This document shows positions 59,172-64,000 of a stretch of 64,000 bases of DNA, in pieces. How positions within the stretch are numbered: the first letter of the stretch is position 1; every line of letters starts with the position of its first letter. Source of the stretch: Donghicola sp041224595 (GTDB taxonomy: Bacteria; Pseudomonadota; Alphaproteobacteria; Rhodobacterales; Rhodobacteraceae). Below the pieces are notes generated by a model. The model was given only the letters and a program-made list of their open reading frames with translations. It was not told the origin of the DNA and did not search any database. The translations under genes were made by a program, and so were the position numbers. Location: assembly GCF_041224595.1 (NCBI RefSeq), contig NZ_JBGFGN010000157.1, positions 124,001 to 188,000 of the forward strand. Reading direction: 5' to 3'.

Positions 59172-60280
59172 CCAAACGCATCCTATTTCCCTATGTCGGT
59201 GACAGTGTCGGGGGCAGTCACATCTCTTCGTTGACCTTAGCGCGCGGCCTGCCTGAACGCTACGCTCCGGTCATTGCACAGCACGAAGCGGGCCCGCTGA
59301 CCCAGTATCTTGTGCAGCTTGGAATGCCCGCAATAGATGCACCAACTGTGGGCTTCCTAAACACCGGCCCCTATCGCAAGCAGTTTCTGAAGGCGTGGCG
59401 GGGCGTTCCGAAGCTGGTTCATTTCCTGCGCGAACAGCGTATCGATCTGGTCCACACGCATGATATTCGCATGCACGTCATTTGGGGATTGGCGGCCAAG
59501 CGTGCAGGCATCCCGCATATCTGGCACCAGCGCACACCGACCACGGCAAAACGTCTGGACCAATACACTTCCCACGCCGCACGTATCCTTGCGGTGTCCG
59601 ACTATTGCCGCAGCCAATTTCCGCCTAAGATGCGGGAACGTGCGCAGATCCTGTTCAATCCGTTCGACATTCCGGAACCCGCGAACCGCGCTGCAGCAAG
59701 AACGGCCCTTGCCGGTCGGTTGGGCCTTGGGTCCGATACCAAGGTCATCGGCTTTATCGCAAATCTAGACGACCGCAAACGCCCGCTTCTGTTTGTGGAA
59801 ATTGCTCAAAAACTGCGCGCAATGGGCTGCAATGATCTGCATTTCATCATGCTTGGCGAGGCGCGCAGCCCCCATATCGAGGTACTCAAGCAGAAAATTG
59901 CTGATGCCAGCCTGCGCGAAACCGTGCAACACATCGGCCCGCAGTATCCCATTGCCCCGTGGATGGCGGGAATGGACCTGCTGATTGCCCCCGCCATTCA
60001 CGAAGCTTTGGGCCGCACCATGATCGAAGCCCAACTCTTCGGAACACCTGTCGTGGCCTCGAACGCGGGCGGCAACCCAGAGATCATTTTGGATGACACA
60101 ACGGGCTTTTTGGCAGAGCCCGACAATGCTGACGATTTTGCGGCCAAGGCGCTCCGGCTGCTTGACGATCCAGCCCTTGCTCTGCGCCTGACGGAGCGCG
60201 GCAAAACAAGGGCCGAACAAACATTCTCTGCCGAACGCCACATTTCAGCGATGGTCGATATTTACGAGGATGTGCTCTAG
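59168..60280 (+). CDS. GT4-family glycosyltransferase
   Basis: 370 residues from the ATG at 59168, overlapping the upstream stop by four bases. The N-terminal half has VGGSHISSLTLARGLPERY (about 13-31) and the VHTHDIRMHVIWGLAAKRAG acceptor-side loop. The C-terminal nucleotide domain begins near 180 with VIGFIANLDDRKRPLLFVEIAQKL. The diagnostic EX7E-type run is APAIHEALGRTMIEAQLFGTPVVASNAGGNPEII (about 285-318). It is a retaining GT-B transferase for a surface glycan; donor and acceptor are unknown. Confidence 0.92.
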   Translation: MTKRILFPYVGDSVGGSHISSLTLARGLPERYAPVIAQHEAGPLTQYLVQLGMPAIDAPTVGFLNTGPYRKQFLKAWRGVPKLVHFLREQRIDLVHTHDIRMHVIWGLAAKRAGIPHIWHQRTPTTAKRLDQYTSHAARILAVSDYCRSQFPPKMRERAQILFNPFDIPEPANRAAARTALAGRLGLGSDTKVIGFIANLDDRKRPLLFVEIAQKLRAMGCNDLHFIMLGEARSPHIEVLKQKIADASLRETVQHIGPQYPIAPWMAGMDLLIAPAIHEALGRTMIEAQLFGTPVVASNAGGNPEIILDDTTGFLAEPDNADDFAAKALRLLDDPALALRLTERGKTRAEQTFSAERHISAMVDIYEDVL

Positions 60281-60336
60281 CCTTTCCCTCTGAGCGCAGG
60301 AAAGGTAAACGACCCAGAGTGTCGAACGGGTAAGCC

Positions 60337-61365
60337 ATGAAAATTCTGTATGTCATCCGCAAGCGCGAAACGCGCCATTGGTCAAAACGCCTGCAGCGCT
60401 GGTTCACTGGCTTTACCGACGGACAGGACGGCTTTTTTGAAGCCAGCCTGCATTACGGATGCGACGTGACGCGCCGTACCTTTCGTGAAGTTTCCGAAAT
60501 GGCCCAGGGCGAGCTACGCCAATTCGACGCTATCGTGGTAAACGCCAAGTCCGGTTTCCCTTGGCAAAAACCAGACGAAGCCAATGCCCTGCTGCGCGCC
60601 TGGGGCCGTCCTTCGGCGCTGTTTATTGGCCAAGCCCGCCCGACAGAGATGGCACCGAACGGCGTCGCGGACGGGTTTGACGTCCTCTTCAAACGAGAGC
60701 CTTTCGCCGATCTGGATCGCTATGAGCTGTCTAACACCAACCGAGCCAAGCTGGTCACAACCCTACTCTCGAACCAGCTTTTGAACATGAGTTGGCGGTT
60801 CAAAAGCCGAAATTCTTCTTTCACTCTGCCGAAATACGGCTTCGCGCACGACAAAACCCACGACGTTTATTTCTCTGGCAAACTGGGTCCGAACCGGTTT
60901 GACAATCGCGTGGCGGCGTGGGAGCGCGTGACTGCGGATCTCGGTGATCTGCGGCTTAAGGGCGGTCTGGCATCCAACGGTCAGGTCGAGGTTCCCGCCC
61001 ACCTGAAGGGCGAATTGATGGAAAAACCAGAGTACCTGAAAACGTTACTCACAACCAAGGTGAACCTCGCTCTCTCGGGCATCGGCCCCTTCACGCACCG
61101 GCACCTTGAACTGTTTTACGCTGGGGCTTTTGCGCTATCGAACAACGACATCGAGCCGCTCTGGCTTCGTGCGCCTGTGGTCAAAGGACAGGACTACGCC
61201 GCCTTTGACACCGAAGACGAGATGATCGACATGATCCGCTATTACGTGGCACATGATGCCGAGCGCGAGGCGATCGCCAAGAATGGCCGCGCTTGTTTCG
61301 AGCGCCTTTATGACGTTCCAGCCCATGCCGTCGAACTGCGTGACGCCCTACAGAAAGTAATCTGA
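60337..61365 (+). CDS. Putative glycosyltransferase, CgeB/GT1-C-terminal-like
   Basis: 342 residues. The N-terminal half (MKILYVIRKRETRHW) is basic with few recognisable marks. The C-terminal part (about 215-335) resembles the group-1 C-terminal module: SGIGPFTHRHLELFYAGAFALSNNDIEPLWL, then FDTEDEMIDMIRYYVAHDAEREAIAKNGRACFERLYDVPAHA. It is likely a glycan-modifying transferase. It shares one base with the stop/start junction of the next gene (TGATG). The family call is moderate and the sugar is unknown. Confidence 0.7.
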   Translation: MKILYVIRKRETRHWSKRLQRWFTGFTDGQDGFFEASLHYGCDVTRRTFREVSEMAQGELRQFDAIVVNAKSGFPWQKPDEANALLRAWGRPSALFIGQARPTEMAPNGVADGFDVLFKREPFADLDRYELSNTNRAKLVTTLLSNQLLNMSWRFKSRNSSFTLPKYGFAHDKTHDVYFSGKLGPNRFDNRVAAWERVTADLGDLRLKGGLASNGQVEVPAHLKGELMEKPEYLKTLLTTKVNLALSGIGPFTHRHLELFYAGAFALSNNDIEPLWLRAPVVKGQDYAAFDTEDEMIDMIRYYVAHDAEREAIAKNGRACFERLYDVPAHAVELRDALQKVI

Positions 61366-62525
61366 TGACCCAACCCCGCGTCTGCATCGCAACCGGCGAC
61401 TACTACCGCCTTGGCGAGACCTTTGTGAACCGCCACATCGCAGAGATTTTCGGCGGTTCGGTCGGAGTGATCACTGGTCGCTATCACGGGGAAAACCCGT
61501 TGAACAAACCTGTGTTCGAAAGGCGTCAGCGGGCGGGCGGCACGGCGGCCCTGCTGCAGGGACTGCTCTGGCATATTCCCCTGAATACTCTGAAACACGG
61601 CACCTCTCGCCTGCCCTATGGTCAGGCAAAATCGGACCTGATCGCCTTTTTGCGCGAACATCAGGTGGACGTCATTCTGGCCGAGTTTGGCACGCAAGCG
61701 CTGGCGCTGGCGCCCTTGGCCAATGAGTTGAACATCCCGATCTTCACCTACTTCCGCGGCACCGACGCATCCAAGCAAATTCAGCGCCCGCGGATAGTGA
61801 AAGCTTATAACAAGATGATGCCGCGTCTGGCGGGTGTCTTTTCTGTCAGCCAATTTCTGTTGGACAATCTAGCGCGCCACGGTGTCACGGTGAACCCGAA
61901 CGCCCATGTGGTGCCTTCTGGCGTGGATATCCGTCGCTTTGTGCCGGGTGAGAAGCGGCCCGGCAGTTTCCTTGCCGTGGGCCGGTTTGTGGAGAAGAAA
62001 GCCCCGCAGATCACCCTACGCGCATTTGCAAAGGCCGCGCAGAACCACCCCGACGCCCGTCTGGACTTCATTGGCTCTGGCCCCCTCCTCGAAGACTGCC
62101 AGAAGCTGGCAGCCGATATGGGCGTTGCGGATCAAGTGACGTTCCATGGCCAACAACCGCACGAGTATGTGCGCCAGCACCTGCTGACAACCGAGGTGTT
62201 CCTACAGCATTCGATCACCGCAGCCGATGGCAATACCGAAGGTCTGCCCACCGCGATCCAAGAAGCTTTGGCGTGCGGGTGCATCACCATCTCGACGAAC
62301 CACGCGGGCATCCCCGAGGCGGTCGAGCACGGGGTGAACGGCTACCTCGTCGATGAATGGGACGAAGACGGCTTTGGCCAGAAAATTGCGGCCGTTTTGG
62401 ATCAGGCCGACCGCAGCGCCATGGCAACAGCAGCCCGCCAAACCGCAGAGGACAAATTCGACAATGACAAGGGCCTCTCCCGCGTCGAGAGGATCATCCT
62501 AGAGACAATCGAACGTCAGGGCTGA
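61365..62525 (+). CDS. GT4-family glycosyltransferase
   Basis: 386 residues. A GT-B enzyme with an N-terminal ATGDYYRLGETFVNRHIAEIFGG, a FRGTDASK loop and a nucleotide-binding half with FLAVGRFVEKKAPQITLRAFAKAAQ (about 205-229). The EX7E region is EGLPTAIQEALACGCITISTNHAGIPEAV (about 289-317). It is the last gene of the plus-strand glycosyltransferase run and converges with the ABC exporter gene with a 10-base overlap. Substrate unknown; pathway by context is the surface glycan. Confidence 0.93.
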   Translation: MTQPRVCIATGDYYRLGETFVNRHIAEIFGGSVGVITGRYHGENPLNKPVFERRQRAGGTAALLQGLLWHIPLNTLKHGTSRLPYGQAKSDLIAFLREHQVDVILAEFGTQALALAPLANELNIPIFTYFRGTDASKQIQRPRIVKAYNKMMPRLAGVFSVSQFLLDNLARHGVTVNPNAHVVPSGVDIRRFVPGEKRPGSFLAVGRFVEKKAPQITLRAFAKAAQNHPDARLDFIGSGPLLEDCQKLAADMGVADQVTFHGQQPHEYVRQHLLTTEVFLQHSITAADGNTEGLPTAIQEALACGCITISTNHAGIPEAVEHGVNGYLVDEWDEDGFGQKIAAVLDQADRSAMATAARQTAEDKFDNDKGLSRVERIILETIERQG

Positions 62526-64000
62526 TCCATCTCGAGGCTGAACAGGCTGCGATAGAGTGCGTTCTCCGCCATCAGGGCCTCGTGTGTATCAAAGCCCACA
62601 ACGCGTCCGTGATCCAGAACCAGAACGCGATCCACCCACTCCAGCGTCGAAGGCCGGTGAGTGACGAAGAGCATTGTGCTGTCCTTGGCACCCTGCACAA
62701 CAGCCTCCATCACGGCGCGATCGTTTTCACCGTCCAGCGCGCTGGTCGCTTCGTCAAAGATGTAAACCTTCGCCTGCTTTACCAGTGCGCGTGCGATACC
62801 AACACGCTGTTTCTGTCCGCCCGAGAGGTTAGAGCCATTCGGGCCGACCTGAGCGTCTAGCCCGCCTTGCAGCTTGCCCAACACGTTATCCAGCGCAGCG
62901 CGGCGCACCGCATCCTGCACCTGCTGCTCTGTTGCGGTGGCATGGCCGTCCAGAATGTTGTCGCGGATCGACCCGTCGAACAGGAACACATCCTGAGAGA
63001 TCAGAGCGATCCCATCCCGCAGCGCATTCGGCGACACGTCTTTCAAATTCAGATCGCCAAGGCGCACCACCCCATCCGTCGGATCATAAAAGCGCTGGCA
63101 CAGGTCGATAAACGTTGTCTTTCCCGCGCCGGAACGACCTACAATCGCAATGCGTTCGCCCGCGGAAATCGTCAGATCGACGTTGTGAAGGGCCGGCGCA
63201 TCATCTGCGTAAAAGAAGCTGACATCTTCGAATGCGATCGACGGCGCGACGCCTGTTAGCCCCAAAGTGCCGGTACGCGTGGCTGCTTGGGGGGTGTCCA
63301 GCATCTCGTGCATCATGGTGACGTGAACGAGTCCTTTCTGGATATCGACCAACGTTTTCGACACACGCTCCGCAGGTTGATAGGCCAGAAGGAAAGCGGT
63401 GATGAAAGCCGTAAATTCACCCGGTGTCTTGCCGTTTGTGATCGTCTGCCAGCTGGCGTACATCACGAAAAGGCCGATCACGACGCCGCCCAACAACTCC
63501 ATCAAGGGAACGGTCGCGTTCGTCGCTTTGGCAATGCCAACCACGCGCTTTTCCAGATCTTCGACCACCTTCGCAAACCGGCGGGCCGACTTGCTCTCTA
63601 GAGCGTAGCTTTTGACGGTGCGAATGCCTTCGATCGACTCAACGCCTGTCGATGCCATGACCTGCAAGAGTTCGGTTTCATGCTTCGAATGTTTGCGGAC
63701 GCTCTTGATCAAACGCCCAACCAAAAAGAAAATCAGCGGGAAAATGACCAAACAGATCAAAGACATCGTCGCGTCCTGATAGATCATTACTGCGATCAGA
63801 GCGAGCAACGTCAGGATATCGGTGATCAGCTTGTTCGCGATATTTACGACAACTGTGCCGCAGGACTTTCCGAACATCATGATCCGCTGCATATGCTTGG
63901 CCGGATGCAAACCCGCGAAGAAATCCACATCCCGATAGAGCACATTCTCGAACAGATGCTTTTGATTGTTCGCCGCAATCTGCCGGTTCATCACTGTTTG
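62516..64000 (-). CDS. ABC exporter, fused membrane and ATPase domains (partial, N-terminus beyond right edge)
   Basis: 494 residues are visible, and the frame is open at the right edge. The visible membrane part (about 5-260) has helices and the coupling region EGIRTVKSYALESKSARRF. The ATPase domain is complete: Walker A VGRSGAGKTTFID, Q-loop LISQDVFLFDGSIRDNIL, signature NLSGGQKQRVGIARALVKQAKVYIFDEATSALDGEND (Walker B included) and H-loop THRPSTLEWVD. It is an MsbA/HlyB-type half-transporter, and its setting suggests export of a lipid-linked glycan or glycolipid. Convergent with the last glycosyltransferase gene. Confidence 0.93.
   Translation of the reverse strand, partial: QTVMNRQIAANNQKHLFENVLYRDVDFFAGLHPAKHMQRIMMFGKSCGTVVVNIANKLITDILTLLALIAVMIYQDATMSLICLVIFPLIFFLVGRLIKSVRKHSKHETELLQVMASTGVESIEGIRTVKSYALESKSARRFAKVVEDLEKRVVGIAKATNATVPLMELLGGVVIGLFVMYASWQTITNGKTPGEFTAFITAFLLAYQPAERVSKTLVDIQKGLVHVTMMHEMLDTPQAATRTGTLGLTGVAPSIAFEDVSFFYADDAPALHNVDLTISAGERIAIVGRSGAGKTTFIDLCQRFYDPTDGVVRLGDLNLKDVSPNALRDGIALISQDVFLFDGSIRDNILDGHATATEQQVQDAVRRAALDNVLGKLQGGLDAQVGPNGSNLSGGQKQRVGIARALVKQAKVYIFDEATSALDGENDRAVMEAVVQGAKDSTMLFVTHRPSTLEWVDRVLVLDHGRVVGFDTHEALMAENALYRSLFSLEMDQP

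Overview
The window looks like chromosomal DNA of a Roseobacter-group alphaproteobacterium (order Rhodobacterales). I infer this from the gene order and from several lineage-typical traits: a single long B12-dependent ribonucleotide reductase, an alphaproteobacterial GAAC-N7-GAAC SOS box at lexA, a gene-transfer-agent-type endolysin/holin pair among the ccm genes, a fused indolepyruvate oxidoreductase, and two gap genes under LacI-type operators. The DNA is GC-rich and densely coded, with many ATGA and TAATG start/stop overlaps. I see no insertion sequence, prophage structural gene, CRISPR array or rRNA. Genus and species cannot be fixed by eye.

Layout. 1-7.7 kb, mostly minus strand: two pqiA-like genes (one cut by the left edge), a small unknown gene behind nrdJ, nrdJ with a hairpin-rich leader, tRNA-Pro(UGG), a DUF192 protein, a double cold-shock-domain protein and pdxH. 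7.8-25 kb, mostly plus strand: fabI, a LysE-type exporter, gpt, a ppiD-like chaperone, trpE, then (after a minus-strand polysaccharide-deacetylase gene) trpGDC-moaC-moeA-lexA, a minus-strand comEC, gltX and gltA. 25-38.3 kb, minus strand: a membrane-anchored RTX protein, an enoyl-CoA hydratase, ccmH-ccmF, a holin and endolysin pair, ccmE, argC, murI, an acyltransferase and indolepyruvate:ferredoxin oxidoreductase, with a divergent lysR. 39.4-43 kb, plus strand: a candidate small RNA, purL, then a coupled bolA / unknown membrane protein / monothiol glutaredoxin operon. 43-52.3 kb: zapA with a coiled-coil partner, tkt, gap, a small membrane-protein ORF, a second gap, coaD, a CBS-domain protein, lysR and mmsA. 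52.3-64 kb, a surface-glycan locus: a complete pseudaminic-acid operon (pseB, pseC, pseF, a pseG-pseH fusion, pseI), a divergent run of four glycosyltransferase-like genes, and a truncated ABC exporter.

How the genes work together. The pse operon carries all six enzymatic steps from UDP-GlcNAc to CMP-pseudaminic acid, and the adjacent transferases and exporter probably build and export the glycan that uses it. The ccm genes mature c-type cytochromes, and the lysis pair between ccmE and ccmF probably serves release of gene transfer agent particles. The two gap genes probably split glycolytic and gluconeogenic or NADPH-linked flux under a shared LacI-type regulator. Most of the rest is core metabolism. 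The least explained parts are the nrdJ leader, the 39.4-39.55 kb RNA candidate, the membrane protein between bolA and the glutaredoxin gene, the small ORF that overlaps a terminator between the gap genes, and the first glycosyltransferase-like gene beside the pse operon.
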